A DNA stretch of 64,000 bases from Pseudomonas sp. AFG_SD02_1510_Pfu_092 (GTDB lineage: Bacteria > Pseudomonadota > Gammaproteobacteria > Pseudomonadales > Pseudomonadaceae), in assembly GCF_003331055.1 (NCBI RefSeq), contig NZ_PUQD01000009.1, forward strand, positions 1 through 64,000, written 5' to 3'. Shown piece after piece: positions 8,657-18,200 of the stretch. The notes under the pieces were generated by a model. That model was not told the DNA's origin. It made no database searches and worked only from the letters and a program-made list of their open reading frames with translations. Each line of letters begins with the position of its first letter. Position 1 is the stretch's first letter. The position numbers and the translations under genes were made by a program.

Positions 8657-10386
8657 GTGTAGTGCTCGTTGTTGGTCGTGTTGATCACTTCCAGCTGGTG
8701 GAAGGAGTTGATGCTCGCGTACAGGGCGAAGAAGTGAGCGAGTACGCAACTGAACAGGTACAGATCGCCTTCGCAGAGGAAGGCCGCCTGATCCAGCTTC
8801 AGTTGGGTGTGCAGGCCACGGATGGGCTGCCCCTTGATCAGCCAATCCAGCGGCGTTGTACGAATGTCGCGGATACCCTCGAGTTGCTTGGCGGTGGTGC
8901 GCGTCTGCTGAATGTCGTGCAAGGCGAGGAAGTCATAGGCACGGATGACCGCTTTCAGCGGCTCGACCGAGAGCAGCGACAGGTAATTGAGCGACATGTT
9001 GGAAATCAGGGCCCACTGCAGCTGGCCGTCCAGCACTGGCCGACACGGGCGCGTAGGGGCGCAGATGTTGCTATAGGTGGCCAGGGGCGGTGTGGCTTCG
9101 GTGGTCACGTTGATGTCATCGATGTTCAACGCCAGTGGCAGGTCGCGGTTGCTGCAGGTGAGGTCGATGGAGGCCGTTTCCAGCTCGCCGATGTAGGCGT
9201 TGGCATCGGCGCGCACGAACGCCATGCGATGCGTGACGCCATCGCCGCTCAGCGCCGCTTCGAGGGTGCAGCGGTAGTACAACGCCGTACGCCCCTGAAC
9301 ATGTTCGATTTCATGCGCGAACGACTCGAAGGGGCGGAAGGTTCTCAGGTGTTCGCCGGTACTGCCGTCTGGCGTGGTGCGAGTGCTGACGACCTCATCG
9401 ATGCTGAAAATTTCGTAAGCGTGCCGCTCCGCGCCTTTGGGTTTGAGCTCGACATCGGCAACCTCGCTGGACAGGTCGATGGGCTCGGCACTGTGATTGA
9501 ACAGGTTGATGGCGGGTGCGCAGAACAGCTTGAAATCTGCTTTGCCGACCCGCAGCGCATCCGGTAACTGGCGGTTGAAATGAAACTCGATGGCCACCTG
9601 CGGGCTTCGCGCCGCGGGCCACAACCGGTGCAGCCCGGTGAGGGTGAAAAAGTGAAAGCGCTGCGGGAACATGAAGTATTCCTGCAGGATGCGGTAGCCA
9701 TCGAAGACGTTCTGCGGATAGGGCAGCAGGGCTTCGTCCGGGCTGAAACCTGGGAACGCAATGCTGCTGGGCGGCAGCCGGCGAACTTCGCCATCGAAAG
9801 TTACGCTGACCTCTTCGAGGTATTGCGAAAGCCACAGATACAGGGTGCGGGCAGTGCGCTGATCGCCACTCAAATGAAAGTCGAGGCTGGCGCAACCCAC
9901 AGTATCCAGCGGTCGCTCGGCCAGGGTTTGCAGGCCGATGCGCAGCACGGAACTGTCCAGGGTCTGCGTGGCGCCAACCGTGTCGATTGCGAACGGGTGG
10001 ATGTTTACCGCCGTGCAGGTGCGAAATTCGCAGGCGACACCGTCCACCGGTTTGGAGAACAACCTTGACCCTTTGGGGATCTGTTGTGACTGGCTAAGCG
10101 ACTGCTTGCGTGGCACGAACTGGATGATCGTTGCGCTGGGCAGCGGCCGAAGGTAGTTGGGCCACAGCAACTGCAGCATGGGCTGGGTCAGCTCTGGCAG
10201 GTCGTCTTCCAGCTTGAGCCGCAACCTCGCCGTCAGGAAGGCGAAGGCTTCCATCAGGCGTTCGACGTCCGGGTCGCTCGCGCCGTTGCCAAGAAACCGG
10301 GCAAGTCGCGGATTGTCCTTGGCGAAGTCGTTACCCAGTTCGTGCAGGTAACGCAGCTCCTCGCTGAAGCGGTCCTTCAGAGACAT
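8620..10386 (-). CDS. tssF: TssF, T6SS baseplate protein
   Basis: 588 residues, normal length. The N-terminus (FSEELRYLHELGNDFAKDNPRLARFLG) and the following DPDVERLMEAFAFLTARL are diagnostic for TssF. TssF is the main wedge subunit of the T6SS baseplate and works with TssG, TssE and TssK. It has no signal peptide or membrane segment. The start is 3 bases after the tssE stop, and tssG overlaps its 3' end. Confidence 0.96.
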   Translation of the reverse strand: MSLKDRFSEELRYLHELGNDFAKDNPRLARFLGNGASDPDVERLMEAFAFLTARLRLKLEDDLPELTQPMLQLLWPNYLRPLPSATIIQFVPRKQSLSQSQQIPKGSRLFSKPVDGVACEFRTCTAVNIHPFAIDTVGATQTLDSSVLRIGLQTLAERPLDTVGCASLDFHLSGDQRTARTLYLWLSQYLEEVSVTFDGEVRRLPPSSIAFPGFSPDEALLPYPQNVFDGYRILQEYFMFPQRFHFFTLTGLHRLWPAARSPQVAIEFHFNRQLPDALRVGKADFKLFCAPAINLFNHSAEPIDLSSEVADVELKPKGAERHAYEIFSIDEVVSTRTTPDGSTGEHLRTFRPFESFAHEIEHVQGRTALYYRCTLEAALSGDGVTHRMAFVRADANAYIGELETASIDLTCSNRDLPLALNIDDINVTTEATPPLATYSNICAPTRPCRPVLDGQLQWALISNMSLNYLSLLSVEPLKAVIRAYDFLALHDIQQTRTTAKQLEGIRDIRTTPLDWLIKGQPIRGLHTQLKLDQAAFLCEGDLYLFSCVLAHFFALYASINSFHQLEVINTTNNEHYTWPIQTGKQPLI

Positions 10387-10389
10387 GTG

Positions 10390-10800
10390 TCACCTCACTC
10401 GGGTCTGGCGGTTATGCCCGTTCACCAACAGTTCCAGTTGCAGCTGCTGCGTGTGGTTGTTGACCTGCACCTGGCAGTCCAGCCTGAAATGCAATTCCAG
10501 GGGCGCATGGCAATCCGGTACCGCTTTGAGGGCGCGCACCCGAAGGCGGGGTTCAAAGCGCTCGATAGTGCGGCGGATATCGGTACTCACTTGCTCGAGC
10601 AGATCGCCGCTGCTTGCGTCATGCCCGTTGAAATCGGCCAGGCCCAATTCAGGGCTGCTCTGTGAGCAACCCTTGCGCGCGTTCAGCAGCGTTTCGAGGT
10701 GGCGCTTGATGGCAGCGAACAGGTGGGCTGCGTTCTCCTGCCGAGAGGGGTTCGGGCTGACGGCCGGGTCTGCGCTCAAGCGATCGAAGAGCGCACTCAT
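10390..10800 (-). CDS. tssE: TssE, gp25-like T6SS baseplate protein
   Basis: 136 residues, start at 10800 overlapping the tssC stop (ATGA). The protein begins SALFDRLSAD and contains the gp25-like core from about residue 75: a helix with VSTDIRRTIERFEPRLR, then strands with VQVNNHTQQLQLEL. The conserved EPR motif of gp25/TssE proteins is present. It starts sheath assembly on the baseplate. The reading frame is open upstream to 10890 but within tssC. Confidence 0.93.
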   Translation of the reverse strand: MSALFDRLSADPAVSPNPSRQENAAHLFAAIKRHLETLLNARKGCSQSSPELGLADFNGHDASSGDLLEQVSTDIRRTIERFEPRLRVRALKAVPDCHAPLELHFRLDCQVQVNNHTQQLQLELLVNGHNRQTRVR

Positions 10801-12284
10801 TGCGTGTCGAGCCGCCCGACCAGAGAGATTTCGAAGTTGGCCCCCATGTATTTGAAGTGCGGGCGCACGGCGAGTGAAACCTGGTACCAACCTGGATCAC
10901 CGGCAACGTCCGAGACTTCGATCCGGGCGGCGCGTAACGGACGGCGGCTGCGGACATCGGCAGACGGGTTTTCCTGGTCGGCGACGTACTGTTTGATCCA
11001 GGTATTGAGCTCGGCCTCGAGGTCGCGTCGCTCCTTCCAGCTGCCGATCTGCTCGCGCTGCAGCACCTTGATGTAGTGGGCCAGCCGGTTGACGATGAAC
11101 AGATAGGGCAACTGGGTGCCGAGCTTGTAATTGGTCTGCGCTTGCAAACCTTCGTTGGTCTTGGCAAAGCGCTTGGGTTTCTGTACCGAATTGGCCGAGA
11201 AGAATGCAGCGTTGTCGCTGTCTTTACGCATGGTCAGGGCGATGAAACCCTCTTCGGCCAGTTCGAACTCCTTGCGGTCGGAAATCAGCACCTCGGTCGG
11301 AATTTTGGCCTGCAACTGGCCCAGCGATTCGTATAGATGCACTGGCAAGTCTTCGACGGCGCCGCCCGATTGCGGGCCGATGATGTTCGGGCACCAGCGG
11401 TAACGGGCAAAGCTGTCATTGATGCAACTGGCCAGCAGGAACGCCGAGTTGCCCCACAGGTAGTTGTCATGCCGTCCGGCGATGTCTTCTTCGTAGTTGA
11501 AGCTCTCGATGGTCTTTTCTTCAGGGTGGTAGGCGGAACGGAGCATGAAGCGCGGCCCGGCCAGCGCAGCGTAACGGGAATCCTCGCTTTCGCGGAACGC
11601 ACGCCATTTGGCATGCCGTGGGCCGGCGAAGATGTCTTTGATCTCTTTGAGGTTGGGCAGCTCTTCGAAGCTGCCGAGGTTGAAGAATTCCGGTGAGGGC
11701 GCCGCGAGGAAAGGTGCATGCGACATGGCCCCAACGGACGCCATGTAGCTCAGTAATTTGATATCCGGGGAGGAGGGGCCGAAGTTGTAGTTACCGAGCA
11801 TGGCCGCAACCGGCTCGCCACCAAACTGGCCGTAGCCTGCCGTGTAAACGTGCTTGTACAGGCCGCTGCAGGTGATATCGGCAGCATTTTCGAAGTCGTC
11901 CAACAGGTCCGCTTTATTGACATGCAGGACCTCGAGTTTGATGTTCTCACGGAAGTCGGTACGGTCGACCAAAAGTTTCAGGCTGCGCCACGCAGACTCC
12001 AGTTGCTGGAACTCGGGCTGATGCAGAATGACATCCATTTGTTTGCCGAGCAGTCGATCAAGCTGTGTAATCATCTGGTCGACACGGTGCTTGTTGATCA
12101 ATTGATCCGGGTCATTGCTTTTGAGGATTTCGGTAATAAAGGCAGACACACCCTGGCGGGCAACTTGATAGCCTTCTTGTGCGGGTATCAACTTGGTTTC
12201 GGCCATGATCTGGTCAAGCAAGGTCGCGCTGCTCAGGTTTTCGCGAGTTGCTTCAACGGCAGTGGTGCTGTTTGGCTTTGGCAT
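10797..12284 (-). CDS. tssC: TssC / VipB, T6SS contractile sheath large subunit
   Basis: 495 residues, normal length. Together with TssB it polymerises into the contractile sheath around the Hcp tube. Recognisable segments include LQAKIPTEVLISDRKEFEL, FIALTMRKDSDNAAFFSANS, PYLFIVNRLAHYIKVLQRE and the C-terminal PHFKYMGANFEISLVGRLD. It begins 17 bases after the tssB stop. No ClpV gene, whose product recycles the sheath, is visible in this window. Confidence 0.97.
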   Translation of the reverse strand: MPKPNSTTAVEATRENLSSATLLDQIMAETKLIPAQEGYQVARQGVSAFITEILKSNDPDQLINKHRVDQMITQLDRLLGKQMDVILHQPEFQQLESAWRSLKLLVDRTDFRENIKLEVLHVNKADLLDDFENAADITCSGLYKHVYTAGYGQFGGEPVAAMLGNYNFGPSSPDIKLLSYMASVGAMSHAPFLAAPSPEFFNLGSFEELPNLKEIKDIFAGPRHAKWRAFRESEDSRYAALAGPRFMLRSAYHPEEKTIESFNYEEDIAGRHDNYLWGNSAFLLASCINDSFARYRWCPNIIGPQSGGAVEDLPVHLYESLGQLQAKIPTEVLISDRKEFELAEEGFIALTMRKDSDNAAFFSANSVQKPKRFAKTNEGLQAQTNYKLGTQLPYLFIVNRLAHYIKVLQREQIGSWKERRDLEAELNTWIKQYVADQENPSADVRSRRPLRAARIEVSDVAGDPGWYQVSLAVRPHFKYMGANFEISLVGRLDTQ

Positions 12285-12301
12285 AGGGACGCTCCGTTGT
12301 C

Positions 12302-12805
12302 TCAGTCGACTTTTGGTGCTTCAAGCACCAAGTCAAGCTCCTGGGCAAGTTGTTTGCGGGCTTGCTCGTCGTTGAGCAGGTGCTGCAGTTGCTTGCGGAA
12401 TGCCGGAACGTTGCCCAGCGGGCCTTTGAGGGCGACCAACGCTTCGCGCAGTTGCAGCAGTTTGTTCAATTCCGGCACCTGACGAGCGATGCGGTCCGGC
12501 CCGAAGTCGTTGATCGAGGTGAACTGCAGCTCGAGCGCAAGCTCTGCGTCAGGGGCTGCGCCAAGCATGGAAGGCACGGACAGGTGCAGGCGTACCTCGG
12601 CGTCGTTGAGCACGTTGTTGAACGTGTGTTTGTCGATACGCATCACCGGACGGTCTTCCAGGGCACGGCTGTCATCCAGGCCGAAGTCACCGAGAACCAG
12701 CATTTTGTGGGGCAGTTCCACTTCGGCTTTTTCGTCACTGGTGGCCGGTACGTATTTGATGTTGATGCGCTCTTTTGGAGCAACGGAGCCAAAAGAATTA
12801 CTCAT
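12302..12805 (-). CDS. tssB: TssB / VipA, T6SS contractile sheath small subunit
   Basis: 167 residues, normal length. It starts with SFGSVAPKERINIKYVPAT and has LPHKMLVLGDFGLD, the typical TssB N-terminal strand region, followed by LQFTSINDFGPDRIARQVPELNKLLQLREAL. AAGGAG precedes the ATG by 8 bases. It is the first gene of the leftward T6SS operon, so the promoter should lie in the AT-rich gap to its right. Confidence 0.96.
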   Translation of the reverse strand: MSNSFGSVAPKERINIKYVPATSDEKAEVELPHKMLVLGDFGLDDSRALEDRPVMRIDKHTFNNVLNDAEVRLHLSVPSMLGAAPDAELALELQFTSINDFGPDRIARQVPELNKLLQLREALVALKGPLGNVPAFRKQLQHLLNDEQARKQLAQELDLVLEAPKVD

Positions 12806-13116
12806 GCACTCATCTCCTTGTTTAATTGCGATCCCTATATGTAAGAAGCGTCCTACAAATTGGTATTTAATATAAGGCTGTGAGCTCGCCGGGTTTGCTT
12901 GCGCATAAAAACCATGCCTGTGGAAAGTGGCTTTAGTCGAGCGGTAAGGTGTAAAAAAATATTTGTTTGTATTGTGGGTTGCTTGTGTACTAGTCTCCGC
13001 GCAGTTCGTTCGGCCTGGCAGCTTGAGGGTTGTTAGGTGTGGCGGGTTTTATTTGTAGGAAAGTGAGACTTATCACGTAAGGGATATGTGATGCTGACGA
13101 AGGGAGTAAACTTGCG
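12806..13116. promoter_or_regulatory. AT-rich divergent T6SS promoter region
   Basis: 311 bp between tssB (leftward) and tagO (rightward) with no gene. It is distinctly richer in A+T than the flanks, with runs such as TAAAAAAATATTTG near 12951 and AATATAAGG near 12869. Such regions commonly bind MvaT/H-NS silencers in Pseudomonas, but that is inference. I could not pick out a convincing sigma-70 or sigma-54 promoter on either strand. Confidence 0.5.
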
Positions 13117-13764
13117 ATGACTGCCCGCTATTGCTGTGGCGCCATGCTTTCGTTGTTGTTTTGTTTGCTGCCGGCAATGGCGAGCCCTGTGCTGGATTGT
13201 CCGCGGATCATGTCCAATGTGGCGCGTCTTGCTTGTTTTGATCAGGCAGCCAATACGCCTGCCTATGTCACCCAGCAGCAGTGGTCGGCGCCGGAGCAAG
13301 CGGCGCCCAGCGTACTGCGTGTAATGGCAAACGAAAGCGCGCGAAAACCAGATGATCTGACCTTTCTGGCCAGCGCAGGCGAAGATGACTGGCGTTTGCA
13401 GGGGTTGGTGATATCAGCACCGGCCATTGCATCGGCCGAGCCGCGTCCGTACCTGGCGATCAGCTGCATCGAGAGCATTTCGAGGCTGCAGTTGATTACC
13501 GCGCGCCCCCTGGACGCGCGATGGGTAAAGGTTCAGCTGCAAGGGGAGCGTGCGTCCACGGTTGCAACCCCCTGGCAGGTGATGGAGAACGGTCAGGTGC
13601 TGGACGCAGGGCGGGGGCTTCCTGCCATCGAACAGATCAAGCAACTGATCGGGGCTCAGCGCATACAGCTGCGTAGTGACAACCCGGCAGTGGATAGCCT
13701 GACATTCGACGCCCAGGGCCTGGACCTGCTGATCAGCAAGGCGCGTAGCACATGTCGCTGGTAA
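13117..13764 (+). CDS. tagO: TagO/VasI-family T6SS-associated periplasmic protein
   Basis: 215 residues with an N-terminal signal peptide (hydrophobic residues about 9-22) and a mature region starting near SPVLDCPRI. The Cys pair in LDCPRIMSNVARLACFD and the following strands resemble the VasI/VC_A0118 family. The gene order VasI, VasJ-type TssA, VasK-type TssM is the same as the Vibrio cholerae arrangement. The exact role is uncertain; an accessory periplasmic function in T6SS assembly is likely. GGGAG lies 12 bases upstream of the ATG. Its 3' end overlaps tssA by 13 bp. Confidence 0.8.
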   Translation: MTARYCCGAMLSLLFCLLPAMASPVLDCPRIMSNVARLACFDQAANTPAYVTQQQWSAPEQAAPSVLRVMANESARKPDDLTFLASAGEDDWRLQGLVISAPAIASAEPRPYLAISCIESISRLQLITARPLDARWVKVQLQGERASTVATPWQVMENGQVLDAGRGLPAIEQIKQLIGAQRIQLRSDNPAVDSLTFDAQGLDLLISKARSTCRW

Positions 13765-15209
13765 CGGGTGGGCTGGAGGAACAACTCGCCCGGCTGCTGC
13801 TGCCGATCGATCCGGTAACACCGGCTGGGCTGTTTGACATGGAGGACGAAACCTACCAGGCCATTGACCAGGAAATGGTCAAACTGGGCGGCTTGCAGGA
13901 GGCTTCGATCGACTGGGCCTACATCGAAGAGGCGTCCTGCCTGTACCTGGTGCAGCAGTGCAAGCACTTGCGGATCGTGGCACATCTGGGTGTCGTATGG
14001 CTGCGCAGTGGTTGTTGGGAGCGCTGGGGCACTACCTTGGCGTTATTGGCTGGCATGGTTGAGCGCTACTGGGAAACCGCATACCCCAATCCGGGGCCCA
14101 AAGGTTTCCTGGGCAAGCGCAAGCTGGTCGGGCTTGTGCTCAGTCGCCTGACCGCCGCGCTGCCGCGCCTTGATCGCTTCAGCTATGCCCCTGCCCACGC
14201 GGCAGCGGCACAGGAGGCGTTGCTACGCCTGAAGCAGCAACAGGCGGTGGCCCAGCTGGATGCTGCTGTTCTGGCCGAACTGGGGCGTTTGCTAGTCAAA
14301 CACATGGACCAGGCCAATGCCGTTGGCGTGGCTGCCGAGCCGGTTGCAGCTACCCCGCCGGTGTCGCTGACGGACGTCATTGCAGCACCCGCACCCCGTG
14401 CGTCGCCGGGCAACGAACGCGAAACCCGACGCGCCGTGTTGCGTATGGCCGAACTCATCAATCAACAGGACCCGTACGACCCGACGGGCTACCAGTTACG
14501 TCGTTTCGGCCTGTGGGGCCATATCCAGGCAGCGCCGGTGGTGACACAGCGGCACTGCACAGGGCTGATAGCGGTACCGCCAGAGGTTGTCGCGGGCTAC
14601 GAAAAAGCCGCAGCTGCAGCGTCGCCTGACATCACGTTGCTGCACCGGCTGGAGAAGAGCATTACCGCTGCGCCCTATTGGGTCCGGGGCAGTTTCCTGG
14701 CCGCGAGCGTGGCGTCGCAACTGGCCATGGCGGAGGTCAGCGAGGCCATTCGCAGTACGACCGCGCGGTTTGTCCAGCGCCTGCCTTCGTTGCAGCAACT
14801 GTGCTTCAGCGATGGCACGGCGTTTGTCGATGATCAGTGCCTGGCCTGGCTCAAAGGTCGCCAGGAAATGCCCGAGCAGGGCGCTGCCGCCCAAGAGTTT
14901 CGCGGCCTGCGCGAGGAACTCATCGCGCAGTTGGAGGGCATTGGTGTCGAGCAGGTGCTGTTGCGGCTGCAGGGGATGCAAGGCGCGCTTCACTCCCCGC
15001 GTGAGCGTTGCCACACCACGCTGATCGCCGCTGACTTGCTGGCGACGCGAGGCGTGTCCTGGCTGGCTCAGGACTTGTGCGCCGCCATAGCGCGAACGAT
15101 GCAGCAGACGACTGCTGACGCCTGGGAGCCCGACCTGTTCCAGCGACTTCAACAACACGCGACATTCACTGCATTGGCCGTTCAGCACAAGGATCCGGAC
15201 CCCCGATGA
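13752..15209 (+). CDS. tssA: TssA, VasJ-type T6SS assembly protein
   Basis: 485 residues. The N-terminal ImpA domain shows VTPAGLFDMEDETYQAIDQEM and, near residue 95, the WETAYPNPGPKGFLGKRKL segment. The C-terminal VasJ-type region starts near residue 220 with PYDPTGYQLRRFGLWGHIQ. TssA primes and coordinates baseplate and sheath assembly. It has no membrane segment. It overlaps tagO (13 bp) and tssM (4 bp), so the three genes form one operon. Confidence 0.92.
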   Translation: MSLVTGGLEEQLARLLLPIDPVTPAGLFDMEDETYQAIDQEMVKLGGLQEASIDWAYIEEASCLYLVQQCKHLRIVAHLGVVWLRSGCWERWGTTLALLAGMVERYWETAYPNPGPKGFLGKRKLVGLVLSRLTAALPRLDRFSYAPAHAAAAQEALLRLKQQQAVAQLDAAVLAELGRLLVKHMDQANAVGVAAEPVAATPPVSLTDVIAAPAPRASPGNERETRRAVLRMAELINQQDPYDPTGYQLRRFGLWGHIQAAPVVTQRHCTGLIAVPPEVVAGYEKAAAAASPDITLLHRLEKSITAAPYWVRGSFLAASVASQLAMAEVSEAIRSTTARFVQRLPSLQQLCFSDGTAFVDDQCLAWLKGRQEMPEQGAAAQEFRGLREELIAQLEGIGVEQVLLRLQGMQGALHSPRERCHTTLIAADLLATRGVSWLAQDLCAAIARTMQQTTADAWEPDLFQRLQQHATFTALAVQHKDPDPR

Positions 15210-18200
15210 ATCTAACCTGGAAGCAACTCAAACGCTGGGCGCTGCCCTTGGCTAACCGCATGGGTCTGGCGATGCCGCTGCTGCTCGCGCTGGGTATCGG
15301 GCTGCTGCTGATCGCGATCTGGTGGCTTGGCCCGCAATGGACCTGGCGTGCGCGTCAACCACTGGCCAACGGCGCGGATCGCGTGGTGGCGAGCTTGCTG
15401 CTCGTGCTGGTACCACTGTGTTTCTGGCTGCTGCTGTTGCGTCGGCGCTTTCGCCGCCTTCAAGCGGAGCGAGAGCAGGCGGTTGCGGCCGAAGCGGATC
15501 GCACGTTGCCGCTTCTCCGGGCGCAAGAAAAGGCGTTGGACCAGGCGCTTGAACGTTACTTTGCCAATGCTGGCGGGCGAAGTGCGTTGTACCGCTTGCC
15601 CTGGTATCTGGTGCTGGGTGGTGTACACGCAGGCAAGACCAGCTTCATCGACCGCACCGAGCAGAATTTCGCCCTGACCCGTATCGACAGCGCCCAGGCT
15701 CGTGGTCGGCAGGACCAAGTGCTTGCCTACCCTGTGGGCTGGTGGGTCAGCAATGACGCGGTGATCATCGATCCCCCGGGTGTTTTCATCAGCCAGGAGG
15801 CCCCGGCAGGCGCGTCAGCAGAACCTTGCCCGGGCGTGCCGCCCGCAGCCCCGGCCAGGCTGTGGCAGCACCTGTTGGGGTGGCTGCTGCGCAATCGCAG
15901 CCAAAGAGCGCTGAATGGGCTGGTATTGGTCGTCGACCTGCCTGTGCTGCTACATGGAACGGCCGAGCAACGTCTGGCACTGGCTCATGTGTTGCGCACG
16001 CGCCTGTACGAGGTGAGTAGCCAGTTGGGTTCGCGCTTGCCGCTGTACGTGGTGCTGTCCAAGTTCGATCTGCTGGATGGCTTCGATCAGCTGTACGGCA
16101 AACTCTCGGCTAGCGGCAGGGAAAAGGTACTGGGTTTCACGTTCACGCTGGCTACCGTCGATTCGTTCGATGCCTGGCTGGTTGAATATGGCGAGCACTA
16201 TGACCGCTTGATCAGTAGGCTGTTCGAGCAGGTCTTCGATCAGCTCCGTCGCCTGGACAATGCTGCGTCCGCTGCGCGTCTGTTTACCCTGCATGCACAA
16301 CTGGTCGGGCTGCAGCCGATACTGCTGAATTTTCTGCGTGATACCCTGGCGAGTGACCGCTTCACCACGCCAGCGCTGGTGCGTGGTGTGTATTTCTCCT
16401 CGGTGGCGCAACAGGGCGATATGCTCAATGCGTTCGTCCGTGAGGCGGCCCAGCCCTACACGACAACGCTTCCACTGCGTGAAGGCAAGGTACCGGGCAA
16501 GACGTCGGCCTATTTCATCCAGCACGCGTTCAGGCAGGTGATCTACCGGGAAAACGGCATTGCCGGTGACAATGTCAGGGTGGCTGGCAGCAAGCGGCGA
16601 CTGCTGTGGGCCGGCTCTGGTGTAGGCGTGCTGGCGTTCTGCGTGGTCATTGCCAGTTGGCAGCGCTATTTCGATATCAATGACAGCAAGGCCAGCACGG
16701 TGCTTGCCAAGAGCCGCGAGTACAGCCACCACGAAGTGGAGCAGCACCTGGACCCGACCGGGCGCAACCTGTTGGCGCCACTGGAGCAGATCCGCGATGC
16801 CGTGTCGGTATTTGGTGACTATCGCGCAGCGTGGCCGGGCGTTGCCGACCTGGGCCTGTATCAGGGGCGGGCAATCGGCCCTCGTGTCGATCAGGCGTAC
16901 CTGGATTTGCTCTCCAGGCGCTTCCTGCCGGCCTTGGCCAGCGGGGTGATCGATGCAATGAACGCTGCGCCGCCCGGCAGCGAACAGCAAATGGCCGCGC
17001 TGCGGGTGTACCGCATGCTCGAAGACCGCCACAACCGCCGCTCCGAGTGGGTCGAGCAGTGGATGGCCCGGCAGTGGCAACAGGCATTCCCCGGGCAAGG
17101 GCAACTGCAACGCGACCTCATGCAACATTTGCAGTACGCCTTGGCCTATGCCGATACCGAGTTGCCGCAATACCGCCAGCGTATCGCCGAAGTGCAGCAG
17201 ACACTGCGCCAGGTACCGTTGCCACAGCGGGTATATGCCGGCCTCAAGCAGCAAGCCGAACAGCAGTTGCACACCGGCCTGGACCTGCGTCGGCAGGTCG
17301 GGCCGGCCTTCGATGTGGTGTACCAGCCGTCTGCCGCGTCAGATCAGGGCGATGCGGGCGTTCTGCTGGCGGCGATGCTTACCGGCAAAGGATTTCGCGA
17401 CTATTTCGAGCCACGCACCGAGGGCTTTGCCGACATGGCCATGATTGACCAGTGGGCGCTGGGTGAGCGCGACCGGCTGGATTACTCGCCTGCCGATCGG
17501 GATGCGCTGGTCGAACGCCTGCGTAACCTGTACAGCAGTGATTACATCGACAGCTGGCGGCGAGCGTTGAATGCCTTCGTGATTGCCGATTTCGCAGATC
17601 TGGACCACGGCGTCACCATTCTGCAGCAGCTGGCCGGGCCGGCGGCGCCACTGCAGCGGTTGCTGGATACGGTGCGGGACAATACGCAGTTGCTGTCGCC
17701 AGCGGGTATCGAAGCAGCGACCGGCGCAGCGACCGCGCAGCTGCCAAGACGCAACGCCGAACCGCCGCAGGTCCTGGCCATCCAGCGGGCATTCGCCGGC
17801 CTGAATGCCATGTCGAAGGCCACCGGTGACAAACCGAGCTACTACGATGAAACCCTTGTCGCCCTGGCGACCGTGCACGACTACGCCAAGGCCGTGCAGG
17901 GCAGCCCGGACCGTGGCAAAGCCGCCTTGCATGCCGTGCTTCAGCGTTTTGCCCTGAGCGGGCATGACCCTATCGGCACCTTGCAGCGGGTGGCCACCGG
18001 TTTGCCGGAACCGCTCAATCAGCAGGTCAGAAAGGTCGCGGAGCAAACTGCACAAGTGCTCAACGTCGAAGCATTGCGTGAGCTGGAGCGGCGCTGGGAT
18101 GCCGACGTCTACAGTTTCTTCCAGCAGCGTCTGGCCGGGCGTTATCCATTCGTGGTGCGAGCGCCTGACGCTGCCCTGGATGATTTTGAAGCGTTCTTCG

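Noticed and set aside
13015..13036. Sigma-54 promoter (TGGCAGCTTGAGGGTTGT) before tagO
   Set aside because: The GG is present, but the position that should be GC after 10 bases reads GT, and no enhancer-binding regulator gene is nearby.
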